The translations under genes were made by a program, and so were the position numbers. Positions 1 through 6,970 of a stretch of 30,239 nucleotides of DNA are shown piece after piece (the first letter of the stretch is position 1; each line of letters opens with the position of its first letter). The notes below the pieces were generated by a model. That model was not told where the DNA came from. It was given only the letters and a program-made list of their open reading frames with translations, and did not search any database. Origin of the DNA: Bordetella parapertussis (GTDB lineage Bacteria > Pseudomonadota > Gammaproteobacteria > Burkholderiales > CAIKXV01); the NCBI GenBank assembly GCA_945877995.1, contig CAMDXD010000002.1, positions 1 through 30,239 on the forward strand. Reading direction: 5' to 3'.

Positions 1-348
1 AAGCCTGCGGGCTGGGGGACGCTCGACACTGTGATCGAACATGTACAGCACATCATCGACCTGGTCGGCGAAGACCATGTCGGCATCGGTACCGACTGGG
101 GCAAACCGTACTACACCGCGATCGAATGGGCGCCGGCGATGACGAACGAGGCGGCGTCCGGCTTCGACTGGATCGGCTGGCGCCCGCAGGACAACTTCGA
201 TCCGAACGTGCAGATGGTCGACATGGAGACCTGGGACAAGTGGCACAACCTGACCGCAGCGATGCTCGAACGGGGCATGCCGGAGTCGACGGTGGTGAAG
301 GTGGTCGGTGGGAACTTCCTGCGGGTGTTCGGGGAGGTGTGCGGGTAG
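1..348 (+). CDS. Membrane dipeptidase-like (peptidase M19) protein, C-terminal part
   Basis: The reading frame is open from base 1 and ends at TAG 346-348, so only the last 115 residues are present; the gene starts left of the window. The fragment has the usual end of an M19 (renal/membrane dipeptidase) barrel: a helix ending in LVGEDHVGIGTDWG, where the family has VGIDHVGIGSDFDG with a substrate-contacting Asp, and a closing segment of the form G-x-kVVGGNFLRVF that is very typical of the family. M19 enzymes are zinc-dependent dipeptidases; many bacterial members near Bug receptors have unknown substrates. The zinc ligands lie upstream and cannot be checked. The GTG at 31 is internal, because the homology continues in frame before it. 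No partner gene is visible downstream on this strand for about 1 kb. Confidence 0.75.
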   Translation, partial: KPAGWGTLDTVIEHVQHIIDLVGEDHVGIGTDWGKPYYTAIEWAPAMTNEAASGFDWIGWRPQDNFDPNVQMVDMETWDKWHNLTAAMLERGMPESTVVKVVGGNFLRVFGEVCG

Positions 349-440
349 GGGCAGATTCGCAGACTTTCCTTGACCGCCCGCGGTTCTGCGTGTCCCCACC
401 GTATCGGTCGCTTCGCGATCGCCGGCTCGGGCAAATGCCT

Positions 441-692
441 TCAGGTCGACTTCAGTTCTTCGCGCAGCACCTTCCGGAGCGTCGCGACCGTCAACGGACT
501 TTCTCGAGGCCGGTCGATGGCCTTGCGCAGCGTGGCGTTGATCAGCGTCTGGTAGCCCGATCCTTCGGTAGTGGCACGCCCCTTGAAGGCCTCGAGTACG
601 TCGTCGTCGATCATGATGGTGATGCGTGTCTTCCCGCAGCGAGGCAGGACGGCACCGCGCTTGCCCTTGCTGAAGTCATATTCGTCGCGCAT
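441..692 (-). CDS. brnA: BrnA-family antitoxin
   Basis: This 83-residue protein matches BrnA antitoxins: an N-terminal EYDFSKGKRG segment, the KTRITIMIDDDVLEAF stretch and GYQTLINATLRKAI, which together form a ribbon-helix-helix type DNA-binding fold, and a C-terminal TLRKVLREEL tail common in the family. BrnA neutralises the BrnT ribonuclease and, with it, represses its own promoter in characterised systems. The ATG at 692 lies inside the end of brnT (17-base overlap), so the two are translationally coupled with the toxin first, the normal brnTA order. A longer frame runs upstream from 977 but is only the shadow of brnT. The N-terminal homology fixes the start at 692. Confidence 0.88.
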   Translation of the reverse strand: MRDEYDFSKGKRGAVLPRCGKTRITIMIDDDVLEAFKGRATTEGSGYQTLINATLRKAIDRPRESPLTVATLRKVLREELKST

Positions 693-951
693 GGTATTGC
701 TCCGCTTCGCGGGGGCTGGCTTTCCGAGCCGAGATGATTCGTGTCGTGTCGCCACGTTGCGTATGGACCACCACCAGGATTCGTGCGAGTCCATCCATGC
801 ACAAAGAGATGAATCGATACTCTCCGCTCGAATCGGGGTCTTCGATTGAAATCGCGAAGTCGTTCTGCAAAGCCTGGATGGCATCGACGAAACGCACCCC
901 ATGCTTTCGGTAGTTGGCAGCCGCCTTCGCTGGATCGAACGCTGTTTCCAT
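676..951 (-). CDS. brnT: BrnT-family toxin (RelE-like ribonuclease)
   Basis: BrnT toxins are small RelE/ParE-fold ribonucleases that inhibit translation. The protein shows the family pattern: FDPAKAAANYRKHGVRF near the N-terminus, a central strand region with LVVVHTQRGD, and the C-terminal RIISARKASPREAEQY motif that carries the conserved Arg/Glu residues. With the ATG at 951 it is 91 residues (METAFDP...). An ATG five codons further up at 966 is also possible. I prefer 951 because a promoter-like TTGACG/TATTAT pair would place transcription start almost at that ATG, and the palindrome around 963-975 then stays in the promoter rather than in the coding sequence. No clear ribosome binding site precedes either ATG. 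It overlaps brnA downstream. Confidence 0.88.
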   Translation of the reverse strand: METAFDPAKAAANYRKHGVRFVDAIQALQNDFAISIEDPDSSGEYRFISLCMDGLARILVVVHTQRGDTTRIISARKASPREAEQYHARRI

Positions 952-955
952 GAAA

Positions 956-985
956 ATAATACGCATAAAATATGCATTGCGTCAA
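956..985 (-). promoter_or_regulatory. brnTA promoter with operator-like palindrome in the spacer
   Basis: On the minus strand TTGACG (plus 985-980) and TATTAT (plus 961-956) are separated by 18 bases, a good sigma-70 match. The spacer holds GCATA-TTT-TATGC (plus 963-975), and outer ACGCA/TGCGT arms span plus 961-982. BrnA is known in other systems to bind a palindrome at its own promoter, so this is the obvious autoregulatory site. The -10 box ends only four bases before the ATG at 951, which suggests a leaderless or near-leaderless brnT transcript. The boxes and symmetry are seen; function is inferred. Confidence 0.6.
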
Positions 986-1422
986 TGCTGATCCAGGCCG
1001 ATCCATGTGCATTGAATCGTGGCGGGACAGGTACCGCAGCCGAACGACGACTTCGGATGCCGACTGATTCTGTCCTGTCCGCGTCTGCTCGACGCGTTGC
1101 GACAGGAACGCTTGCCAGCGCAAACCTTCCCGGTCAGGCGTCACCTTTCCCGCTCTGCATCGTTCGTCGGCTTATGGGCACCTTATGTGCGCCATATGGC
1201 AGGTTCTTCGAAAGTCGACATGGCTGCGCATCGTCGCTGGCTTCGAGCGGCCGAGCGAAAGCACGATCGAGATGTACGGCAGGCCGATCGGCGCGCCCGG
1301 CTCGGCTCGCCGTTTGACGCACCGCCACCCATCGGCGAGACTTCTTCTTCCAGCGCATGGATGCAGGCGGCACCACCCTGCCTGCATCGCTGCCCACAAG
1401 AATGACAGCGGAGGAGAGTCAG
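986..1422. other. Intergenic region between brnT and the first Bug gene
   Basis: About 440 bases without a convincing gene. Open frames on both strands here give Arg/Pro/Ser-rich translations with no recognisable domain and no coding-style third-position pattern, so I treat them as chance frames in GC-rich DNA. Visible structure is limited to three short look-alike units spaced 11 bases apart (CTTATGGGCA at 1171, CTTATGTGCG at 1182, CATATGGCAG at 1193) and a GCCATATGGC palindrome at 1191-1200. These may be a regulator site for the downstream receptor gene. No tRNA, mobile element or clear promoter was seen. Confidence 0.5.
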
Positions 1423-2400
1423 ATGGTCACGCGGCGTCGTTTCGTCCAGGCAATGGGTTCGTCGGCACTCGTGTCGTCCGCAGGCACTGCCTTTTCGGCC
1501 GCCCCCTACCCGGCGCGCCCCGTTCGCATGATCGTGCCGCTCGCCCCCGGCGGCGGCTCTGATGCCATCGCCCGCCTGGTGAGCGCCAACCTCACCGAGC
1601 GCTTCGGGCAGCAGTTCATCGTCGACAATCGTCCGGCGGCCTCCGGCATCGTCGGCACCGACCTGGTCGCGAAGGCCCCGGCCGACGGCTACACGCTGCT
1701 CACGGTGTTCTCCACCCACGCGATGAGCGCCGAGCTGTTCGCCAAGCTGCCCTACGATCCGGTGAACGACTTCGCGCCGATCACCCTGGCGACCCAGTCG
1801 CCGCTGGTGCTGCTGGTCAACGCGAACCTGCCGGTGAACAACCTGAAGGAGTTCATCGCGTATGCGAAGGCGAACCCGGGCAAGCTGAACTACGGCTCGT
1901 CCGGCCCGGGCAGTGCGCCGCACCTGATGACCGAGCAGCTGAACGCGATGGCCGGCATCCAGACCATGCACATCGCCTACAAGGGCGTGGCGCCGCTGAC
2001 CACCGCGCTGATCCAGGGCGAGCTACAGTTCGCGCTGGCCAACATCTTCACGACCATGCCGCATGTGAAGGCGGGTCGGTTGAAGCTGCTCGCCACCGGT
2101 GGCGTGAAGCGCTCGCCGATCGCCCCCGATGTGCCCACCATCGCCGAGGCCGGGGTGCCGGGCTACGACTCGGTGGTCTGGTACGGGTTCTTTGCGCCGG
2201 CGAAGACGCCGCGGCCGGTCGTCCAGACCCTGCACAAGGAGATCGTCGCGGTGTTGCGCAAGCCCGAGGTGGCGAAGATCATTATCGACGGCGGCAACGA
2301 ACTGGTGGGCAACACCCCGGCCGAGTTCACCGCACTGGTACGCGCCGAAGCGAAGAAATGGGGCGCGCTCGGCCGCAAACTCGGCGTGACGCTTGATTGA
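1423..2400 (+). CDS. Bug/TctC-family periplasmic solute receptor, Tat-type signal
   Basis: A 325-residue extracytoplasmic receptor of the Bug (TctC) family, which normally binds carboxylates or other small anions for tripartite tricarboxylate transporters. Family landmarks are YPARPVRMIVPLAPGGGSDAIAR, VDNRPAASGIVGTD, APADGYTLL, the PYDPVNDFAPI segment and NPGKLNYGSSGPGS. The N-terminus reads TRRRFVQAMG before a hydrophobic stretch ending in AFSA, a twin-arginine signal, unlike the Sec-type signals of the other two Bug proteins here. The ATG at 1423 is preceded by GGAGGAG at about 8 bases; an in-frame ATG at 1402 would lie upstream of that site. No TctA/TctB genes are near, so the receptor is an orphan. 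A strong hairpin follows three bases after the stop. The ligand is unknown. Confidence 0.93.
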   Translation: MVTRRRFVQAMGSSALVSSAGTAFSAAPYPARPVRMIVPLAPGGGSDAIARLVSANLTERFGQQFIVDNRPAASGIVGTDLVAKAPADGYTLLTVFSTHAMSAELFAKLPYDPVNDFAPITLATQSPLVLLVNANLPVNNLKEFIAYAKANPGKLNYGSSGPGSAPHLMTEQLNAMAGIQTMHIAYKGVAPLTTALIQGELQFALANIFTTMPHVKAGRLKLLATGGVKRSPIAPDVPTIAEAGVPGYDSVVWYGFFAPAKTPRPVVQTLHKEIVAVLRKPEVAKIIIDGGNELVGNTPAEFTALVRAEAKKWGALGRKLGVTLD

Positions 2401-2402
2401 AG

Positions 2403-2419
2403 CTGGGGTCAGACCCCAG
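2403..2419. repeat. REP-like palindrome, copy 1 (CTGGGGTC-A-GACCCCAG)
   Basis: A perfect 8-base inverted repeat around a central A, starting two bases after the stop of the first Bug gene. A partial sister sequence, TCTGACCCGTTTCAT, follows at 2462-2476. The same core recurs at 13257, 14601, 15618, 17379 and 19872, always between genes. There is no T-run after it, so it is not a classical terminator, though the hairpin could stabilise the mRNA end. That it belongs to a REP-like family is an inference from recurrence in this window. Confidence 0.7.
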
Positions 2420-2493
2420 TGTCAGGCCTCGGACGCCTGGCCTCTGGCACCGAAAAGCGTATCTGACCCGTTTCATTTCTGAGGATCTGTTCC

Positions 2494-3756
2494 GTGCCTG
2501 CATTCAATCCTGATCCGTTCCCGCCCGGCAAGGCCTACAGCAAGGGCTTCGAGAGGGTCGGCTACACCGACCTGCAGGGCCGTCCGGGTTTCAAGATGGC
2601 GTTGCACCGGGTGCCCGGCAACCCGACCACCGGTGCGGGCGAGCGCTGGTACCTCTACACCGCGCAGTTCTGGTGCAGCGGCTTCACCATCGTCGAGGTG
2701 ACCGACCCGGCGGCGCCGCGCGTCGTGCGCTACGTCGAAGGCACGCCGAACACCTGGACGCTGCAGGTGCAGATCGCCGACGGCAAGATGGTCACGTCGA
2801 TGGAACGCATCATGCCGGGCTGGGGCGACGTCCCCGGCGCACCGTTCGGCGAAGGCTTCCTGATCTGGGACCTCGCCGACCCGGAAGACCCGAAGCTGCT
2901 CGGCCACTACAAGACCGGCGGCAAGGGCACGCACCGCAACTTCTACTCGGGCGGACAGTATGTGCACGCGACCGCGCTGCCCGACGGCTATGAAGGCCAC
3001 ATCTACCAGATCGTCGACATCTCGGATCCGGCCAACCCGCGCGAGGTGTCGCGCTGGTGGCGCAAGGGTCAGTGGAGCGCCGGTGGCGAGACCGGCGCAC
3101 CAGCCGACACCGCCCTGCATGGCGGCGCCTACGTCAAGGGCGACCGCGCCTACCTGCCGTACAGCGGCGGCGGCTTCGTGATCCTCGACATCTCGGACGT
3201 GACGAAGCCGACGATGATCAGCGACCTGCCGTTCTCGCCGCCGTTCGCCTCGCGCATCGCCGTGCATACCGCGTTGCCGCTGATGGGCCGCCCGCTGGTG
3301 GTGGTGAACTCCGAGGCAATCGCCGAGCGCTGCGACGAGCCGCTGCAGTTCGCGGCGATCATCGACGTCGCGGTCGAGACGCGCCCGCGGCTCATCTCGC
3401 TGTTCCCGCTGCCGATCCCGCCGGAAGACGCGCCGTACAAGAGCTTCGCGCACCGGGCAGGCCGCTTCGGCCCGCACAACCAGCACCAGCCGCAGTACCA
3501 GGACATCCTGTACCAGGACGAGAACACGGTGTTCATCACCTGGTTCAACGCCGGCCTGCGGGTGTACGACATCTCGATCGAACGCCAGCCGCAGGAGATC
3601 GGCTACTTCATCCCGCCCGACCCGCTGGTGCAGCGCGGCCCGCTGCCCAAGACCGGCCTGGTCACTCAGTCGGAGGATGTCGTGGTCGATGCGCGCGGCA
3701 ATGTGTTCTTGTCGGACAAGAACCACGGCATCTACGTGTTGCGGTTCAAGCGATGA
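2494..3756 (+). CDS. LVIVD-repeat beta-propeller protein
   Basis: A 420-residue protein of unknown reaction. It contains repeated units of the LVIVD type, seen as FTIVEVTDPAAPRVV, FLIWDLADPEDPKLLG, YQIVDISDPANPREV, FVILDISDVTKPTMI and LRVYDISIERQPQEIG. Such units build a beta-propeller, and the family is generally of unknown function. The start is GTG at 2494, with GAGGA about 9 bases before it; no signal peptide is seen, so it is probably cytoplasmic, although many LVIVD proteins are exported. Conserved-looking His-rich parts (THRNFYSGGQYVHA, HNQHQP) could bind a metal or ligand. Its TGA overlaps the ATG of the downstream dehydrogenase (ATGA), so the two are translationally coupled and probably act on the same pathway. 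Confidence 0.82.
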   Translation: MPAFNPDPFPPGKAYSKGFERVGYTDLQGRPGFKMALHRVPGNPTTGAGERWYLYTAQFWCSGFTIVEVTDPAAPRVVRYVEGTPNTWTLQVQIADGKMVTSMERIMPGWGDVPGAPFGEGFLIWDLADPEDPKLLGHYKTGGKGTHRNFYSGGQYVHATALPDGYEGHIYQIVDISDPANPREVSRWWRKGQWSAGGETGAPADTALHGGAYVKGDRAYLPYSGGGFVILDISDVTKPTMISDLPFSPPFASRIAVHTALPLMGRPLVVVNSEAIAERCDEPLQFAAIIDVAVETRPRLISLFPLPIPPEDAPYKSFAHRAGRFGPHNQHQPQYQDILYQDENTVFITWFNAGLRVYDISIERQPQEIGYFIPPDPLVQRGPLPKTGLVTQSEDVVVDARGNVFLSDKNHGIYVLRFKR

Positions 3757-4808
3757 AGGCGCTGGTGCTGGGCGCGTTCGGTGGCCCGCTCGAACTGAAG
3801 GACGTACCCGTGCCAGCCATCGGCCCGAACGACGTGCTGGTGAAGGTCGGTGCCTGCGGCGTCGGCCTGACCGTGGTCAACCTGCTCGCGACGCCGGGAC
3901 GTGTCGACCGCTACCCGCGCATCCCGGGACACGAGATCGCTGGTGAAGTCGTCGCGGTGGGCGAGGGCGTGCGCACGATCAAGCCTGGCACCCGCGTGAC
4001 GAACCACTTCTACATGACCTGCGGCAATTGCCGGAACTGCCGCAACGGCCGCGAGACGCTCTGCCTGTTCCCGAAGGGCAACATCGGCCAGAACCGCGAT
4101 GGCGGCTACGCCGAGTACGTGTCGCTGCCTGAGCGCAACGTGGTCGCGATTCCCGATGGCGTGTCCGACATCGACGCCGCGGTGGCCTCCGATGCGATCG
4201 CCACGCCCTTCCACGCCTGCGTGAAAGAGGCGCGGCTGCGCGCCGGCGACAGCGTTCTGGTGATCGGTGCAGCCGGCGGAGTGGGCATTCACATGATCCA
4301 GATGGCGCGACTGTGCGGCGCGCGGGTGCTGGCGGCCGACGTCGGCGCCGCGAAGCTCGATTTCGTGCGGTCGGTCGACTCGGCCGACGTCGTGATCGAC
4401 GCATCGGCGGGCGATCTCGCCGCGCAGGTGATGGAACACACCGGCGGCGAAGGTGTCGATGCGGTGATCGACATCGTCGCCTCGCGCGCGACGCTGGCGG
4501 CATCGCTGGCGTCGCTGGCGATCGGTGGCCGGCTGGTGATCATCGGTGCACATCCGCCCAAGGTCTACGGTGAAGACCCGAGCTTCCTGGTCGACCCGAT
4601 CCGCTTCCTGCACCGCGGCCTGGAGATCCACGCGTCGCGCTACGTCACGCTCGCCGAGATCGAACGCACGCTGGAGCTGGTGCGCGATGGCAGGGTGCGC
4701 TCGATCGTCACGCAGACCGTGGCGCTGGAGGCGGTGCCGGCGCTGCACGAGGCGATCCGGCGGGGCGAAACGCTGGGGCGGGTGGGGATGGTGGCCAGCG
4801 GCGCCTAG
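3753..4808 (+). CDS. Zinc-type medium-chain alcohol dehydrogenase family oxidoreductase
   Basis: A 351-residue medium-chain dehydrogenase/reductase. The GroES-like half has the GHE motif (H60, E61) and a structural zinc loop with C90, C93, C96 and C104. The Rossmann half has VLVIGAAGGVG for NAD(P). The usual catalytic-zinc cysteine of the GVCHTD motif is replaced: the segment reads ACGVGLTVVN, with Gly38 where Cys is expected and Leu39 where His often follows. The enzyme may therefore lack the catalytic zinc and work like a zinc-free reductase, or may use C35. The ATG overlaps the stop of the LVIVD gene by four bases, and the upstream Bug gene suggests a catabolic setting. The substrate is unknown. 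Its TAG is directly adjacent to the end of the convergent dioxygenase gene. Confidence 0.88.
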   Translation: MKALVLGAFGGPLELKDVPVPAIGPNDVLVKVGACGVGLTVVNLLATPGRVDRYPRIPGHEIAGEVVAVGEGVRTIKPGTRVTNHFYMTCGNCRNCRNGRETLCLFPKGNIGQNRDGGYAEYVSLPERNVVAIPDGVSDIDAAVASDAIATPFHACVKEARLRAGDSVLVIGAAGGVGIHMIQMARLCGARVLAADVGAAKLDFVRSVDSADVVIDASAGDLAAQVMEHTGGEGVDAVIDIVASRATLAASLASLAIGGRLVIIGAHPPKVYGEDPSFLVDPIRFLHRGLEIHASRYVTLAEIERTLELVRDGRVRSIVTQTVALEAVPALHEAIRRGETLGRVGMVASGA

Positions 4809-5621
4809 CTAGACGGCCACGTCCTGCGTCGAGGCCGACTTCGTCCCGGGCAGCGGCAGGTTGTCCTCGGCCCGATAGGTGCACACCAGCGAAAACTTCG
4901 TCGCTTGCGTGCCGTTCCGCCCGGCGGCATGGAACAGCCGGCAGTGGAACAGCACCAGGTCGCCTGCCGCGAGCGACGGTGCGACCGCCGTGGCGATCAG
5001 CGCCTGGTGGTCTTCGCGATCGGTGCGCAGGAACAATGAGTCGTCGAGGCGGTCGCGCCCGAAATTCATCCGGTGCGAGCCGGGGATGAACGACAGGCAA
5101 CCGTTCTCTTCGGTCTCGCTGCCCAGCGCGAACCAGGCCGAGATCAGTTCCGGGCGCTGGTATGACCAGTACCGCACGTCCTGGTGCCAGTTGGTCTGGC
5201 TGGAGTAGCTGGGCATCTTGGTCATCACGCAGTTGTGGTGCGCCTGCGCCATCAGCACCGAGCCGTTGCCACCCGCCGGCAGCATCAGTTCGCGCAGCAC
5301 CTGCCCGAGTGCGGGTGCGGTCGCGAGCGCGCGGAAGGCATCGCCGCGGTCATGGGCGCGCAGCAGGCGCCGGACGGTCTGGCCGCCAGGGGTCGCCGTC
5401 GAGGAGGGGGCGCCGGGGTATCCGACCTCCGCCTCCAGTTCAAGCGGTGCCTGGCGGGCGCCGAGTTGACGCATGGCGTCATCGCGGGCGGCAGCGACCC
5501 GTTCGGGCGGCGACCAGGCGCGCAGCACCAGCAACCCGTCGCGCTCGAACGTGGCGCGCTCCGTCGGGTTGAGCGCCGCCGCACCCGGCGTGACGGACAC
5601 GGAGCGGGACTGGGTACTCAT
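4809..5621 (-). CDS. Phytanoyl-CoA dioxygenase (PhyH) family protein
   Basis: A 270-residue Fe(II)/2-oxoglutarate-dependent oxygenase of the PhyH type. The iron triad can be seen as H146-x-D148 in NWHQDVRYW and a distal His in LFHCRLFHAAGRN (H231 the likelier), followed by the Thr/Lys/Ser strand TKFSLVCTYRA. Sequence FIPGSHRMNFGRD matches the common PGSH turn. Bacterial members hydroxylate varied small molecules, so the substrate cannot be assigned. The start at 5621 is chosen because its ATG overlaps the TGA of the upstream Bug gene (ATGA); a longer frame to 5660 would run into that gene. Coupling to a Bug receptor suggests that the imported compound, or a derivative, is hydroxylated. Confidence 0.88.
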   Translation of the reverse strand: MSTQSRSVSVTPGAAALNPTERATFERDGLLVLRAWSPPERVAAARDDAMRQLGARQAPLELEAEVGYPGAPSSTATPGGQTVRRLLRAHDRGDAFRALATAPALGQVLRELMLPAGGNGSVLMAQAHHNCVMTKMPSYSSQTNWHQDVRYWSYQRPELISAWFALGSETEENGCLSFIPGSHRMNFGRDRLDDSLFLRTDREDHQALIATAVAPSLAAGDLVLFHCRLFHAAGRNGTQATKFSLVCTYRAEDNLPLPGTKSASTQDVAV

Positions 5622-6592
5622 TCCGGCACGATACCAGCGCTCTTCACGATGCGCGCCCATTTCGCGGTCTCGCTGGCGACGAAGCGGCTCAGTTCTTCCG
5701 GAGTGCTCGACTGGGTCGCGCCACCGAAGTTCACGAAGAATTCCTGCATCTTCGGCGTTTTCGTAGCGCCGCCGAACAGTTCCGCCATCCGCTTGATCGC
5801 ATCCGCAGGCGAGCCCGACGGCATGAACCCGGCGAACCAGACGGTCAGTTCGTAGCCCTTCACGCCGGCTTCGCTCATCGTCGGCAGGTCGGGCAGGATC
5901 GCCAGCCGCTTCGGCGTCGACACGGCCAGTGCGCGCAGCTTGCCGGCCTTCACTTGCGGCAGCAGCGTCACCATGTCGGCGATCATCAGCACCACCTGTC
6001 CGGAGACCAGGTCGGTCACGGCCTGCGGGTTGCTCTTGTAGGGCACGCGCAGGAAGTCGACGCCGGCCATCTCCTTGTACATCTCGACCGAGGCGCGCGA
6101 CGAGGCACTGCCTTCGCCGAAGCCGAGCTTGCCCGGGTTCTTCTTCGCCAGCGCTGTCAGCTCGGCGATGGACTTCACCGGCAGCGAGGGGTGCACCGTG
6201 GCGATCAGGCCGGCGGTGCCGATCAGCGAGACCGGAGCGAAATCCTTCTGCTGGCTGTACGGCAGGGTCTTGAAGAGGCTGGCGTTCGCCGCATTGGTCG
6301 TGTTGGTGCCGATCAGCAGCGTGTAGCCGTCTGCCGGTGCCCGCGCAGCCGCCTCCGCGCCGATGATGCCGCTGGCGCCCGCACGGTTCTCGACGAGCAC
6401 CGTCTGCCCGGTGGCCTCGGTCACATGGGCACCGACCAGCCGGGCCACCGAGTCAGTCGCGCTGCCGGCCGTGAACGGCACGATGAACCGGACCTGTTTC
6501 GCCGGGTAGGCCTGGGCTTGGACCCCGCCCGCCCAGAACAGGCTGGCGGGCAACAGGGCGGCAACAGCTGCGGTAGCGAAGGTGCGGGTCAT
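5618..6592 (-). CDS. Bug/TctC-family periplasmic solute receptor
   Basis: A 324-residue Bug receptor with a Sec-type signal peptide (hydrophobic AAVAALLPASLFWAGG ending in VQAQA). Family motifs are YPAKQVRFIVPFTAGSATDSVAR, VENRAGASGIIGAEAAARAPADGYTL (read here in two parts: VENRAGASGIIGAE and APADGYTLL) and PKMQEFFVNFGG near the C-terminus. The usual Gly-Gly of the P-loop-like turn (PGGG) is AGSA here, which may alter the ligand pocket. An AAAGGA ribosome binding site precedes ATG 6592. It is the first gene of a two-gene minus-strand unit with the PhyH-type oxygenase. No TctAB genes are nearby, so the transporter partner must be elsewhere, or the protein acts as a sensor, as BctC does in Bordetella. 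Confidence 0.93.
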   Translation of the reverse strand: MTRTFATAAVAALLPASLFWAGGVQAQAYPAKQVRFIVPFTAGSATDSVARLVGAHVTEATGQTVLVENRAGASGIIGAEAAARAPADGYTLLIGTNTTNAANASLFKTLPYSQQKDFAPVSLIGTAGLIATVHPSLPVKSIAELTALAKKNPGKLGFGEGSASSRASVEMYKEMAGVDFLRVPYKSNPQAVTDLVSGQVVLMIADMVTLLPQVKAGKLRALAVSTPKRLAILPDLPTMSEAGVKGYELTVWFAGFMPSGSPADAIKRMAELFGGATKTPKMQEFFVNFGGATQSSTPEELSRFVASETAKWARIVKSAGIVPE

Positions 6593-6970
6593 CTGTGTTC
6601 GTCCTTTGTATGCGCGTCGGCTCGAGGCTGCCGATCGCGTGCAAGCCCTGATTATTGCCGGGATAGGGCGGTTCCGCGAGCGGGCTGGACAAGCTGCTGC
6701 CTGCGGCGAATACCTGCTGCGGCTGGCGGTCCATGAGCTGATGGCGATGCCTGTCCGGTCAGCACAGGCCGGGTGGGTATCGTCATGCCATGGGATAATT
6801 TAAGGCTCCTGCCTGTTTTTCGCGTGCCTGAGACTCTTCGTCCTCCTTTACGGCTGCTAACGCATCATGCGCCTGAGCCGTTCAAGCGCGCACGTCCTGT
6901 CGATCGAGCAGGTCCCGGTGGGGCGCTGATCCAAGCACTCATCGCATCCACGTCCCGCAAAGGAAAGTAA
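6593..6970. other. Divergent intergenic region between Bug gene and gmd
   Basis: About 380 bases between oppositely directed genes, so it should hold both promoters. A GGATAATTT box at 6793-6801 is the best -10 candidate toward gmd, but no clean -35 lies 16-18 bases before it. Pyrimidine-rich runs around 6812-6850 and a short CGCAT-C-ATGCG inverted repeat (6861-6871) are present. A ribosome binding site (AAAGGAAAG) lies just before the gmd ATG. Short open frames across the region have no recognisable product. Confidence 0.45.

Noticed and set aside
986..1405. Possible small genes in the gap before the first Bug gene
   Set aside because: Several frames are open on both strands, but none has a ribosome binding site plus recognisable sequence, and they overlap each other.
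2403..2419. Classical rho-independent terminator after the first Bug gene
   Set aside because: The stem is strong, but no T-run follows on either side; it was kept as a repeat only.
2473..3726. A 417-codon minus-strand frame opposite the LVIVD gene
   Set aside because: Its translation is rich in Arg, Val, His and Asp with no domain, whereas the plus frame has repeated LVIVD units and is coupled to the next gene.
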